Below, one piece after another: positions 50,046-58,015 of a stretch of DNA of 64,000 nt. The notes beneath the pieces were generated by a model. That model was not told the DNA's origin, did not search any database, and worked only from the letters and a program-made list of their open reading frames with translations. Position numbers and translations under genes: made by a program. Source of the DNA: Rothia mucilaginosa (GTDB taxonomy: Bacteria > Actinomycetota > Actinomycetes > Actinomycetales > Micrococcaceae); assembly GCF_019334805.1 (NCBI RefSeq), contig NZ_CP079822.1:496001-560000 (forward strand). The letters are read 5' to 3'. How positions within the stretch are numbered: position 1 is the stretch's first letter; every line of letters begins with the position of its first letter.

Positions 50046-50861
50046 CTACGCTTTAGAATCCTTCATCGGATGCGCATCCTCAGCAGCGTGCTCCGCTACT
50101 TCCTTCTCAGCATCCTCAGTATCCTCTGGCTCAGGAGCTTCCTCCACGCCTTCCTGCCACTCTTCTTCCTCATCATTCATATTCGAGGCTTCCGCCACCT
50201 CACGGCGAATATTAGTGCCGTCATTCAGCAGGATCAGAAGGCGGTTACCGTTCTTGAACTCCATGAGGAAGACATCCTCAAGTTCGACCTCAGCCGCACG
50301 CAATTGCAGGTACACCCAATCCTCGGTCTTGTGCGCATCCGCGATATCGCGAGTGACCAAGCTACCCTTCACAATCAGAGCAAAGTTCGGCACACCGTCA
50401 CCCTTACGGATCACACTCAGCGCACCGTTCGGCTCAATCTGAGCAAACTCAATCTCTTCCAGATCGTAAATACCCTGCGCACGCAGGTCAGCAATCAGGC
50501 GCATCGGGTCAAGAACCACATCTGTCTGCTGGAAACTCTTAATATCGATATCGCCATCCGTAATGACCGGCACGCGCTGCTCACGCACCGCCATATGCAG
50601 AAAACGAATCTTCGAGGTCGCCATGTTTAGCAGCTGAATCATGCACAGCGTAAACACCAGGTAGACGAGGAAGTAGAACAAGCTAATCTGCTCGCTGTAC
50701 AACACGCCACCAATCAAACCACCGATGACAAAGTTACCGATGGTATCAATCGGGGTCTGGTGCCCCGCCTGAGAACGGTGAGTCAGGCGCAGGTACACCA
50801 AAATGATGATCAGGCCGAAGAAAATCTTCAGCAAACCATCAACAACCGTCTCAACGGTCAT
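50046..50861 (-). CDS. DUF421 family membrane protein (YetF/YcaP type)
   Basis: About three N-terminal membrane helices (residues ~8-100) precede the cytoplasmic DUF421 domain. Its typical pattern is TPIDTIGNFVIGGLIGGVLY, followed by VREQRVPVITDGDIDIKSFQQTDV, DLEEIEFAQIEPNGALSVI. The last ~45 residues are a strongly acidic tail (EEEEWQEGVEEAPEPEDTEDAEKE), not part of the family core. The function of DUF421 proteins is not established. The start at 50861 has AGGGGA about nine bases upstream. It lies 18 bases after the CDF transporter gene and 16 before the NUDIX gene. Confidence 0.87.
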   Translation of the reverse strand: MTVETVVDGLLKIFFGLIIILVYLRLTHRSQAGHQTPIDTIGNFVIGGLIGGVLYSEQISLFYFLVYLVFTLCMIQLLNMATSKIRFLHMAVREQRVPVITDGDIDIKSFQQTDVVLDPMRLIADLRAQGIYDLEEIEFAQIEPNGALSVIRKGDGVPNFALIVKGSLVTRDIADAHKTEDWVYLQLRAAEVELEDVFLMEFKNGNRLLILLNDGTNIRREVAEASNMNDEEEEWQEGVEEAPEPEDTEDAEKEVAEHAAEDAHPMKDSKA

Positions 50862-50879
50862 AACAAAAATCCCCTAGAA

Positions 50880-51800
50880 CTAAGCCCGGAAAATATCCGG
50901 CTCCAAATAAATGATGCGTGCCGCAGGAACAGCCTCACGAATACGTACCTCAGCCGCATCAATCTCATCAGCTACCGAACGACCAGTGTCAGCATCATGA
51001 ATGCGAATCTTCGCCGCCACCAGAATCTCCTCAGGACCCAGGTGCACAGTCTTAATGTGGATAATGCGCTCGCTATCGCCATCCTCGATCGCCGCACGAA
51101 TCTTCGCCAAATCCTCAGGAGAAGCAGCCTCACCCAAAATCAGCGACTTCATCTCCACCGCAAGGAACACAGCAATAAAGACCAGCAGCACACCAATAGC
51201 CAGGGTGCCAAACGCATCCCACAGGCCATTACCGGTCAACAGGGTCATGCCCACGCCAAAGAGCGCAAAAATCAGACCCAGCAACGCACCCGCATCCTCC
51301 AACAGAAGCACCGGAAGCTCCGGGTTCTTCGAAGTACGCAAGAAACGCATCCAGCTCTGCTTGCCCTTCAGCCCACGCGACTCCTTCACCGCCACGCGGA
51401 ACGAGTTACCCTCCAGCAGAATCGAACCCACCAGAACAGCCACCGGAACCCACTGCCACTCAGTAATACCGTGCGGATCATGCAGCTTCTCGTAACCCTC
51501 ATACAGAGCGAACAAGCCACCCAGGGCAAAGATAATAATCGACACAATAAACGCGTAAATATAGCGGTTACGGCCATAACCAAACGGGTGTTCCTCATCA
51601 GCCTGCTTCTGCGAAGCGCGACCGCCCAGAAGAAGCAGAAGCTGATTACCCGAATCAGCCACCGAGTGAATAGCCTCCGCCAGCATCGACGAAGAACGAG
51701 TCAGCGCAAAAGCCAAAAACTTCAGCACCGCAATACCCAGGTTCGCACCCAGCGCCGCAATAATCGCGCCCGAACCCGAATGACCAGAAGGAGCAGACAT
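50880..51800 (-). CDS. Cation diffusion facilitator family transporter
   Basis: The protein is a CDF (SLC30-like) metal or cation efflux carrier with about six membrane helices. Helix II has the metal-site pattern SSSMLAEAIHSVADSGNQLLLLLG, the loop HPFGYGRNRYIYAF follows, and a C-terminal cytoplasmic ferredoxin-like domain (DSERIIHIKTVHLGPEEILVAAKI) closes it. The HPFGYG loop and the ALYEGYEKL segment resemble the SLC30A9-like subgroup. The metal (Zn, Mn, Fe or Co) cannot be assigned. The start at 51800 has AAGGGAA upstream. It is the first gene of a probable operon with DUF421 and NUDIX genes. Confidence 0.9.
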   Translation of the reverse strand: MSAPSGHSGSGAIIAALGANLGIAVLKFLAFALTRSSSMLAEAIHSVADSGNQLLLLLGGRASQKQADEEHPFGYGRNRYIYAFIVSIIIFALGGLFALYEGYEKLHDPHGITEWQWVPVAVLVGSILLEGNSFRVAVKESRGLKGKQSWMRFLRTSKNPELPVLLLEDAGALLGLIFALFGVGMTLLTGNGLWDAFGTLAIGVLLVFIAVFLAVEMKSLILGEAASPEDLAKIRAAIEDGDSERIIHIKTVHLGPEEILVAAKIRIHDADTGRSVADEIDAAEVRIREAVPAARIIYLEPDIFRA

Positions 51801-51891
51801 AATTTCCCTTTCTCAGCCCTAACCTAAAACTCAAAAACCTATAAGGCTAAAGCAGCCCACCGCTGTGCCACAGCCGCGAACCGCCCAAAAC

Positions 51892-52803
51892 CTAGCGAGA
51901 AACGCCGCGCTGAGCCATCGCCGAAGCATACAGACACACAGCAGCAGCCGTACCCACATTCAAAGACTCAGCCGAACCATAGACAGGAACAGCCACACGC
52001 ATCGTAGCGGCAGCCTTCTCCTCAGCGTTCAGGCCCTGAGCCTCATTCCCGAAAAGCCACATGGTCGGCTGAGAAAGATCAAAATTACCCTTCACGCCGG
52101 ACGGGGCGCTCGCCTCCACACCGGCACGACGAGCCGCCGTGTACTCACTCAGCTCCTGCAGATTCACCGCACCATAGCCGTCAGCAGCCAACACAGCAGT
52201 ACCCTGAGACTTCACATCCTCCGCGAAATCCTCCAGCTGCACGCCCTGAATAATCGGCACATGGAACAGCGAACCAGCGGTAGAACGCACCGTCTTCGGG
52301 TTATACAAATCCACCGAACCCTTAGTCGTAATCACCAGGTCGGCACCAGCCGCATCAGCCACACGAAGAATAGTGCCCGCATTACCCGGATCCTGCACAC
52401 GAGACAGCACAGCAATCAGCTTCGGATTCAACGCGCCCTCACCCCACAGCAGCGAGAACGACGCATCCACCATGAAGGAAACCGCAATAATACCCTGCGG
52501 GCTCACCGAATCAGCCATCGCCTCCAGCACCTCATCGGTCACCACACGCATAAAGACGCGGCGGCCTTCCTCCGGGGTGGGGGTGCCGTACACCTGCTCC
52601 AGTAGCTCAGCAATATCCTCATGACGGTCAAAAGCCGCCTCCGTAACGTAGACAGCATCCAGAATCGGCTTCTGCAAATGCGCCTTCAACGCCTCACGCA
52701 CAGCCTGCGGGCCTTCCACCAGGAACTGGCCCTTCTTCGTGCGGGCGGCGCGGGTACGCAGCTTCGCAATATCGCGCACACGATCTGCCTGCGGATTGGA
52801 CAT
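51892..52803 (-). CDS. SpoU/TrmH family RNA 2'-O-methyltransferase
   Basis: A substrate-binding N-terminal domain (LRTRAARTKKGQFLVEGPQAVREAL) precedes a SPOUT knot domain with LIAVLSRVQDPGNAGTILRVADAAGAD (motif 1), PTMWLFGNEAQGL (motif 2) and VPVYGSAESLNVGTAAAVCLY (motif 3). It should methylate a ribose in rRNA. The position next to rplT is conserved (tsnR in mycobacteria). The start at 52803 (MSNPQADRVR) is chosen on homology. No ribosome site is seen, and longer frames would run into the rplT terminator at 52912-52947. Confidence 0.9.
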   Translation of the reverse strand: MSNPQADRVRDIAKLRTRAARTKKGQFLVEGPQAVREALKAHLQKPILDAVYVTEAAFDRHEDIAELLEQVYGTPTPEEGRRVFMRVVTDEVLEAMADSVSPQGIIAVSFMVDASFSLLWGEGALNPKLIAVLSRVQDPGNAGTILRVADAAGADLVITTKGSVDLYNPKTVRSTAGSLFHVPIIQGVQLEDFAEDVKSQGTAVLAADGYGAVNLQELSEYTAARRAGVEASAPSGVKGNFDLSQPTMWLFGNEAQGLNAEEKAAATMRVAVPVYGSAESLNVGTAAAVCLYASAMAQRGVSR

Positions 52804-52911
52804 CACAACGGGGGTACTAATACGTTCAAAAAAGTTCACTCTTAAAGGGTACAGGCAAAGGCACACCCCAAAACGCAGAACAGCCACACGCACAACCTCG
52901 GATACGCAGAA

Positions 52912-52947
52912 AGCGGCCGCCCACACTCAAAAGTGCAGACGGCCGCT
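52912..52947 (-). terminator. Terminator after rplT
   Basis: Outer arms AGCGGCCG/CGGCCGCT and an inner CACT/AGTG stem; TTTCTG follows on the minus strand. Confidence 0.7.
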
Positions 52948-53010
52948 CACGACGCTTAAGCATCCTACCCCGAACCTAGATCTTCGAGGCAAGAACACAA
53001 CCTAGGCTCA

Positions 53011-53391
53011 TTAAGCCTTGGGAGCCGAGGTGTCCTCGGGCAGGTTGTTCTTAGCAATCTCAACCAGTGCGTTGAAGGCAGCGGGCTCGTTAACAGCCAG
53101 CTCAGCCAGCATACGGCGGTCAACCTCAACACCAGCAGCCTTCAGACCCTGGATGAAGCGGTTGTAGGTCAGGCCCTGTGCGCGGGAAGCAGCGTTGATA
53201 CGCTGAATCCACAGGCGACGGAAGTCACCCTTCTTCTTACGACGGTGGTCGTAGCTGTAAACCAGCGAGTGAGTGACCTGCTCCTTAGCCTTACGGTACA
53301 GGCGAGAACGCTGACCGCGGTAGCCGGATGCACGATCGAGAATAGTACGGCGCTTCTTGTGCGCGTTAACCGCGCGCTTCACACGTGCCAC
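53011..53391 (-). CDS. rplT: Ribosomal protein L20
   Basis: This 126-residue primary 23S rRNA binding protein begins with [20 protein letters not shown] and contains [16 protein letters not shown] and [21 protein letters not shown], all characteristic. The start is GTG at 53391 with AAGGAG six bases upstream. The last ~10 residues are slightly longer than usual. It is the third gene of infC-rpmI-rplT. L20 autoregulates this operon in other bacteria. Confidence 0.97.
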   Translation of the reverse strand: MARVKRAVNAHKKRRTILDRASGYRGQRSRLYRKAKEQVTHSLVYSYDHRRKKKGDFRRLWIQRINAASRAQGLTYNRFIQGLKAAGVEVDRRMLAELAVNEPAAFNALVEIAKNNLPEDTSAPKA

Positions 53392-53505
53392 GTGTGTCTC
53401 CTTCGTCTTATGTCCTGAACAGCTCACATATCACGCTGAACAGGAGCGAGTCTTTAATCAGTGCGCACCACTATCGGTGCGCCAGGTGCAGAGAGTAAGC
53501 GTTGC

Positions 53506-53700
53506 TTACTTACCCAGCATCTTCTTGACAACCTTTGCCTGGCCGCCGGTAACGATCTGGTCAGAAGCCAGACGACGGGTCAGACGAGAGGACTTGTGCT
53601 CCAGGTAGTGGCGACGGTTCGCCTGCTGGCGCTTAACCTTGCCGCTACCGGTGAGCTTGAAGCGCTTCTTAGCACCAGAGTGGGTCTTCTGCTTCGGCAT
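53506..53700 (-). CDS. rpmI: Ribosomal protein L35
   Basis: This 64-residue basic protein starts [22 protein letters not shown] and ends VKKMLGK, the whole L35 pattern. The start at 53700 has AAGGAG ten bases upstream. It lies between infC and rplT in the conserved operon, 114 bases before rplT. Confidence 0.97.
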   Translation of the reverse strand: MPKQKTHSGAKKRFKLTGSGKVKRQQANRRHYLEHKSSRLTRRLASDQIVTGGQAKVVKKMLGK

Positions 53701-53897
53701 AGCTGCCGTTCTCCTTACATTCATCCCCCGCCACAACGGCGGGGTAGCTTAGTGGGGTTGAGCGATACACGCATCAGCCCCAAGGACCAAAGGTGAGGCA
53801 CCCCTGACGAGGTGCCTCGGAACCGGCACCGGGTGAACCCGCAACACCCACCCAACGGTGGAGGCGCGTGCCCATCCTAAAGTGACGACCCGGTTCC

Positions 53898-54545
53898 CTA
53901 CTCGGCGGAAGCCTGTGCCTTCAACTCGGCAGGCATAGCGTCTGCCAGAGAATTAGTTACGGGCTTCGCCTTGGTCGTGTCAATACGCTCGCGACCCTTG
54001 CGACCGCCGGCGCCCTGCTCACGGCGAGCCTCTGCCTTACCGCGAAGCGGAGCCAGAACCATCACCATGTTGCGGCCATCCTGACGGGGGCGAGACTCAA
54101 CGGTGCTCACCTCAGCCAGCTCAGCCGCCAGACGCTCCAGCAGACGCACACCCATCTCGGGGCGCTGCTGCTCACGACCACGGAACTGAATCATTGCCTT
54201 GACCTTGTCACCACCGGAAAGGAAACGACGAGCGTGTCCAACCTTGGTTTCGTAGTCGTGGGTATCAATCTTCAGGCGGAAACGGATCTCCTTCAGAACG
54301 GCATTAGCCTGCTTCTTGCGGGATTCACGAGCCTTGATTGCGGCTTCGTACTTGTACTTACCGTAATCCATGAGCTTGCACACGGGCGGCTTCGCGTTCG
54401 GGGCAACCTCGACCAGGTCGAGTTCGGCGTCCTCAGCCAGACGCAGAGCGTCCTTCAGAGGGACAACGCCTACCTGCTCGCCACCGGGACCGACAAGACG
54501 GACCTCGGGAACGCGGATACGATCGTTAATGCGTGGTTCGCTAAT
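53898..54545 (-). CDS. infC: Translation initiation factor IF-3, with an AUU start codon
   Basis: IF-3 keeps the ribosomal subunits apart and proofreads initiation codons. The N-terminal part ([27 protein letters not shown]), the linker [25 protein letters not shown] and the C-terminal domain with [24 protein letters not shown] are typical. It ends in a ~35-residue basic extension. No ATG, GTG or TTG lies near the conserved N-terminus. The codon at 54545-54543 is ATT, six bases after AGGAG, and gives the expected N-terminus (ISEPRIND). An AUU start is the classic autoregulatory start of infC in E. coli. Upstream in-frame starts (54635) would lie in the attenuator-like leader. Confidence 0.95.
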   Translation of the reverse strand: MSEPRINDRIRVPEVRLVGPGGEQVGVVPLKDALRLAEDAELDLVEVAPNAKPPVCKLMDYGKYKYEAAIKARESRKKQANAVLKEIRFRLKIDTHDYETKVGHARRFLSGGDKVKAMIQFRGREQQRPEMGVRLLERLAAELAEVSTVESRPRQDGRNMVMVLAPLRGKAEARREQGAGGRKGRERIDTTKAKPVTNSLADAMPAELKAQASAE

Positions 54546-54600
54546 GACTAGCTCCTGTGCTCTGTGGGTTTCCCCGTGAATACTATCCGTTGCGGGCACT

Positions 54601-54631
54601 AAAAAGCCCCCGCAGTTACACAAGCGGAGGC
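54601..54631 (-). promoter_or_regulatory. Attenuator-like hairpin in the infC leader
   Basis: On the minus strand GCCTCCGC (54631-54624) pairs with GCGGGGGC (54613-54606) and is followed by TTTTTA, a complete intrinsic terminator about 55 bases upstream of the infC start and about 110 bases after the predicted transcription start. It suggests control by premature termination. Confidence 0.65.
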
Positions 54632-54746
54632 ACAAACCAGCGTACGCCGAAAGCGGCGGACGAACCCGTTCACCTCAAAACTCGCAAACTAACGCCTGCG
54701 GCGGTCAACCGGGTGGGAGACATGCTCCACTTGCAAACTGCCTACA

Positions 54747-54776
54747 ACCATACCGCAGAATCCCCGATAGACGCAA
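54747..54776 (-). promoter_or_regulatory. infC operon promoter
   Basis: On the minus strand TTGCGT (54776-54771), an 18-base spacer and TATGGT (54752-54747). This gives a leader of roughly 195 bases. Confidence 0.55.
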
Positions 54777-54892
54777 GGAAATAGACGCAAAACACCATAA
54801 AAATTGCGGGGACTCCCCCCAGAAAGTCCACAGAAGCGCCCACTCTTAAGGACGCATTTACCGAAACAAACGAAATATGAGATTCTAGGACT

Positions 54893-55315
54893 ATGAGCAC
54901 TGAAAACACGAGTTTCCGCTTCACCGCGGAAGAAGAAACCCCCGTACACGGCCACACCGAACTCACCGAAGAGCAGGTCGAAGCCGTCAACGAACAGCTG
55001 CGCGACATCGCAGACGTACCCGCCATCGAAATCATCAGCTCCGCAGCCATCCACATGATGAGCGCCGCAGCCGTCAAGTGCGGCCTCGCAGCCGAAGAAA
55101 ACGCCGACGACCTCAAGGACCTCGACGAAGCACGCAAGCTCATCACCGCACTGGCAGGCCTCGTCACCGCCGCAGCACCCGAAATCGGCTCCCAGCACGC
55201 AGCACCCCTGCGCGACGGCCTGCGCACCCTGCAGCTCGCCTTCCGCGAAGCATCCCCCTTCCCGGACGAGCCCGGCAAGGGCCCCGGCGAAAAGCTCACC
55301 GGCCCGGTCTACTAA
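54893..55315 (+). CDS. DUF1844 family protein
   Basis: This 140-residue acidic soluble protein is divergent from infC, as its homologues are in other actinobacteria. The DUF1844 core is IADVPAIEIISSAAIHMMSAAAVKCGLAAEE followed by DLDEARKLITALAGLV. The function is unknown; the conserved linkage to infC suggests a link to translation. Only a weak AGGA lies directly before the ATG. A GATTCT ending six bases before it, with TTACCG 17 bases further up, raises the possibility of a leaderless mRNA. Confidence 0.88.
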   Translation: MSTENTSFRFTAEEETPVHGHTELTEEQVEAVNEQLRDIADVPAIEIISSAAIHMMSAAAVKCGLAAEENADDLKDLDEARKLITALAGLVTAAAPEIGSQHAAPLRDGLRTLQLAFREASPFPDEPGKGPGEKLTGPVY

Positions 55316-55338
55316 ACCGTACCCGGTCTATTCACAGC

Positions 55339-55377
55339 GAAGCCCCGCCTCCCTCGTACTGAGGAAGACGGGGCTTC
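55339..55377. terminator. Bidirectional terminator between the DUF1844 gene and priA
   Basis: GAAGCCCCG (55339-55347) pairs with CGGGGCTTC (55369-55377), with an inner CTC/GAG stem. The flanking genes converge. Confidence 0.75.
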
Positions 55378-55449
55378 GTCACATATAAAGCCTATGAGGA
55401 TAAAAAATCGACGCGGGCTAGATAAGCGGACTAGTGCGAACCGGTAGCT

Positions 55450-56232
55450 TTAGCGGGAGCCAGCGGCCGCAAGAGCCTGCTCAAAACTAAAGTTACCCAC
55501 ATACAGCGCCTTACCAAGCACTACGCCCTCCAAACCAGAAGGCACCATAGAACGCAGCTTCACAAGATCAGCCAGCGACGCCACACCACCGGACGCCACC
55601 ACCCGACAAGCAGTCTGAGCCAGCACCTCATCCAGCAGCTCCGCACCGGGGCCCGCCAGGGAACCGTCCTTGCTCACATCCGTAACGATATAGCGGCGCA
55701 CGCCCGCATTCTCCAGCCACGCCAGCGCCTCCGCCAGGTCAGGGCCCGACCAGTCGGTACCGCGAGCCACCGTCACCCAGCCCCGCTCAGGGTTATAGCG
55801 GGCATCGAGGCCAAGAGCCAGAAGATCAGAATCGGCATAGCGAGCCAGGGCACTTTCAAGCCAGGAAGAATCCGCCAGAGCCGCACTGGTCACGTTCACG
55901 CGATCCGGGTTCAGGCTCAGGGCACGCTCCAGGCTCTCAGCATTACGCACGCCGCCACTAACCTGAATACGAACCGGGGCAGAGCTCCGGGCGCTCTCGG
56001 CACGGACGGCGGCAACCACCTCAGCCAGAACCTCAGTATTCGTGCCGCGACCAAATGCCAAATCAAGGTCAACCAGGTGAATCCAGCGAGCACCAGCCTT
56101 CACCCAGGTCAGAGCCGCCTCAACAGGGTCGAGGCGCTGCTCACCACCGGACAGGGTGCCGCCCACCGGGCGCACCGCGTAGCCTTCAGAAATATCAACA
56201 GCGGGCAGAAGTTCAAGAACGGGTGCAGACAT
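55450..56232 (-). CDS. priA: PriA / HisA-family phosphoribosyl isomerase with altered substrate loops
   Basis: PriA is the actinobacterial (beta-alpha)8 isomerase that serves both histidine (HisA reaction) and tryptophan (TrpF reaction) synthesis. The catalytic acids are present in LLPAVD and VTDVSKDG, as are HLVDLDLAFG, SGGVRNAESL and VVASGGVASLADL. Substrate-contact regions differ from my memory of Streptomyces and mycobacterial PriA. The usual RGW before the DGG loop is RGT followed by DWSGP, GTAAL is TSAAL, and the first loop (RPVGGTLSGGEQRLDP) lacks the usual YGSP. This suggests loss of one activity, probably the histidine one. The start overlaps the hisH stop (TAATG) with GGAGG upstream, so translation is coupled. 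Confidence 0.9.
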   Translation of the reverse strand: MSAPVLELLPAVDISEGYAVRPVGGTLSGGEQRLDPVEAALTWVKAGARWIHLVDLDLAFGRGTNTEVLAEVVAAVRAESARSSAPVRIQVSGGVRNAESLERALSLNPDRVNVTSAALADSSWLESALARYADSDLLALGLDARYNPERGWVTVARGTDWSGPDLAEALAWLENAGVRRYIVTDVSKDGSLAGPGAELLDEVLAQTACRVVASGGVASLADLVKLRSMVPSGLEGVVLGKALYVGNFSFEQALAAAGSR

Positions 56233-56999
56233 TAGTTACCTCCCGCAGCAGTAGCGGAGTCGCCAGAAGACAGAGACTCAGAAGACAGGCGACCGGTCAC
56301 CGCCAGGGACGCAACCCAGCGGCGCATAAACTCTGCGCCCAGTTCACCAGAGCCCACAGGGCAGAACTGCACCGCCGTCAGCGGGCCGTTCTCAACCGCC
56401 GCGATATAGGCGGGCTCGGTGACAGTCCAAGTCACCGCCGGAGGGGCAATATATTCAATACTCTGATCAAAAGCCCACTCAAAAACGCCGTGCTCAGATT
56501 TGAAGTGAGCCTCGCCTTCAAGATCTTTGAGCAGCGCACTATCGGCGGACGGGCGCAAAGTAGCAACACCGGGAGTTACCTCGCGGGTAGAAAGCTCCAC
56601 GCTCTCACCGGGCCACTCCCCCATACACTGAACCTGAACCTGCCCCATCTGCGGATGCTCCACCGTAACCGAATCGAAGAGGCAACTCAACGCTGCACCG
56701 GCAACCAACACCGGACGACCACCAGCAACACGGCGACCAATCACACGCTCAGCGTCCTTAGCTTTCAGGTCTTCATACGCCTCAAGAGAGCTCGCACCGC
56801 CGGTAACCACCATGCCGTCAGCCTCACGCAGCTGATCGGGCACAGCGGTCACGATGACCTCCGCCCCCGCATCCTGAAGAAGCTTCACCAGGGCGCCACG
56901 AGTTCCGGGTTCCCCCAAAACGGCAACCACAGGACGAGCAGTCTGAGCATTCTGTACAGATTCAGTTTCGACGGGTGCGGATTCAACGGGAACAGGCAT
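56232..56999 (-). CDS. HisH-derived protein lacking the glutaminase triad
   Basis: Position (translationally coupled upstream of priA) and residual alignment (RPVL..., CLFDSVTVEHPQMGQ, TAVQF.P..SGELGAEF) identify this 255-residue protein as a HisH homologue. HisH is the glutamine amidotransferase subunit of imidazole glycerol phosphate synthase. None of the catalytic residues remains. The nucleophile motif GICxGMQ reads VAGAALS (Gly101 in place of Cys), and the QFHPEKSG motif reads QFCPVGSG (His to Cys213, Glu to Val215). The N-terminal DYGxGN and PGVGAF motifs are also replaced (GEPGTRG, TGGASS). The frame is open with normal codon use and a good ribosome site (GGAGC, six bases from the ATG at 56999). 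It cannot be a glutaminase; it may be a non-catalytic relic or have a new role. Confidence 0.82.
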   Translation of the reverse strand: MPVPVESAPVETESVQNAQTARPVVAVLGEPGTRGALVKLLQDAGAEVIVTAVPDQLREADGMVVTGGASSLEAYEDLKAKDAERVIGRRVAGGRPVLVAGAALSCLFDSVTVEHPQMGQVQVQCMGEWPGESVELSTREVTPGVATLRPSADSALLKDLEGEAHFKSEHGVFEWAFDQSIEYIAPPAVTWTVTEPAYIAAVENGPLTAVQFCPVGSGELGAEFMRRWVASLAVTGRLSSESLSSGDSATAAGGN

Positions 57000-57118
57000 C
57001 GGTGCGCTCCTATTTCATAGGCTCAAGAATTCGGCTCAAGCGCTCTAGCTTGAGAGATAGCGGATTCGGAGTCAAGACATCAACCTCATGCAAAAGCCAA
57101 CCACACGCGGGTCCATGC

Positions 57119-57757
57119 TTAGCGCTGAGTCTGAGGGATTTCCAGACGCTGACCGGCATCAACAGAGGTGCTGGTCAACGAGTTCAACTCCATAATACGA
57201 ACCACAGTATCACGGGTGTCACCGTGCGGATCCACCGCCTGAGCAATATCCCACAGGGTCTCTCCGTGCTTGACCACGACGACGGTTCGAGTCACCGAAG
57301 CGTTCTCCACGGAGGCAGAAGCCGCCGGACCAAAGAAGCTAATAGCGCCGAGCACAATCAGTGCCGCCAAAGTCAGCAGAGGCAGACCCTTCAAGAAACC
57401 GCGCGGAGTACCAAGACGACGAATAGAAGAGGGAACCGCGCGCAGAAGCTCGCCACCCTTAGCCAGAAGAACACTCTTCGCACTAGGCGCCTGAGCCGCA
57501 GAAGATGCCTGAGTAGAAACAACAGGGGTAGAAACGGCGGGAGCGTGAGCGGGCTGAGCCTCCTGCGCGGGACGGGGTGCATGAGCCGCACGAGAAGAGC
57601 GAACAGACTGCGAAGACGCAGGCACACGAGAACGCCCCTGCACGGTGCTGGCGGACACGGTGCTGGCGGACGCTGTGCGGGCGGGGTGAAGTACCACCAA
57701 ACCTGCCGGAAGGTGTGCAGAAGTGCCGTGAGAAGCAATAGGTGCTGCAGTAGTCAT
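57119..57757 (-). CDS. LysM-domain protein divergent from lexA
   Basis: This 212-residue protein has an Ala/Ser/Pro-rich N-terminal half (residues ~1-110, with a repeat AHAP / SASTVSAST), a membrane helix at about 135-157 (LPLLTLAALIVLGAISFF) and a C-terminal extracytoplasmic LysM motif (VVKHGETLWDIAQAVDPHGDTRDTVVRIMELN ... VDAGQRLEIP) that should bind peptidoglycan. Proteins of this design next to lexA are likened to YneA/DivS, SOS-induced cell-division inhibitors, which fits the divergent position. The start at 57757 has AAAGGAA upstream. SOS control is inference. Confidence 0.88.
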   Translation of the reverse strand: MTTAAPIASHGTSAHLPAGLVVLHPARTASASTVSASTVQGRSRVPASSQSVRSSRAAHAPRPAQEAQPAHAPAVSTPVVSTQASSAAQAPSAKSVLLAKGGELLRAVPSSIRRLGTPRGFLKGLPLLTLAALIVLGAISFFGPAASASVENASVTRTVVVVKHGETLWDIAQAVDPHGDTRDTVVRIMELNSLTSTSVDAGQRLEIPQTQR

Positions 57758-58015
57758 TGTGGTTCCTTTCTCTCAGCTCGCCCGGGGTTGCCCCGCGGGT
57801 CTAGCAATGCCGAGCGATACCCGCTCGGAGGTCCTAGTTGAGTGATAACTATGGAGTGGTGATTGTTAGGCGATAACTATTGGGTAGCTATTCTCTAGTT
57901 AGGTCAGAGCGTCGGATGCACCGGGCTGATTTGGGCACCCCATCCCCTGCGCTCTCCCTTCGCCAGATGCGTCTAGAGCATCCGAGGTAGATCATGCGAA
58001 GAGAGAGACAGAGGA

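Noticed and set aside
54689..55198. Minus-strand open frame opposite the DUF1844 gene
   Set aside because: It runs across the infC promoter and opposes a recognised family; Cys/Gly-rich shadow composition.
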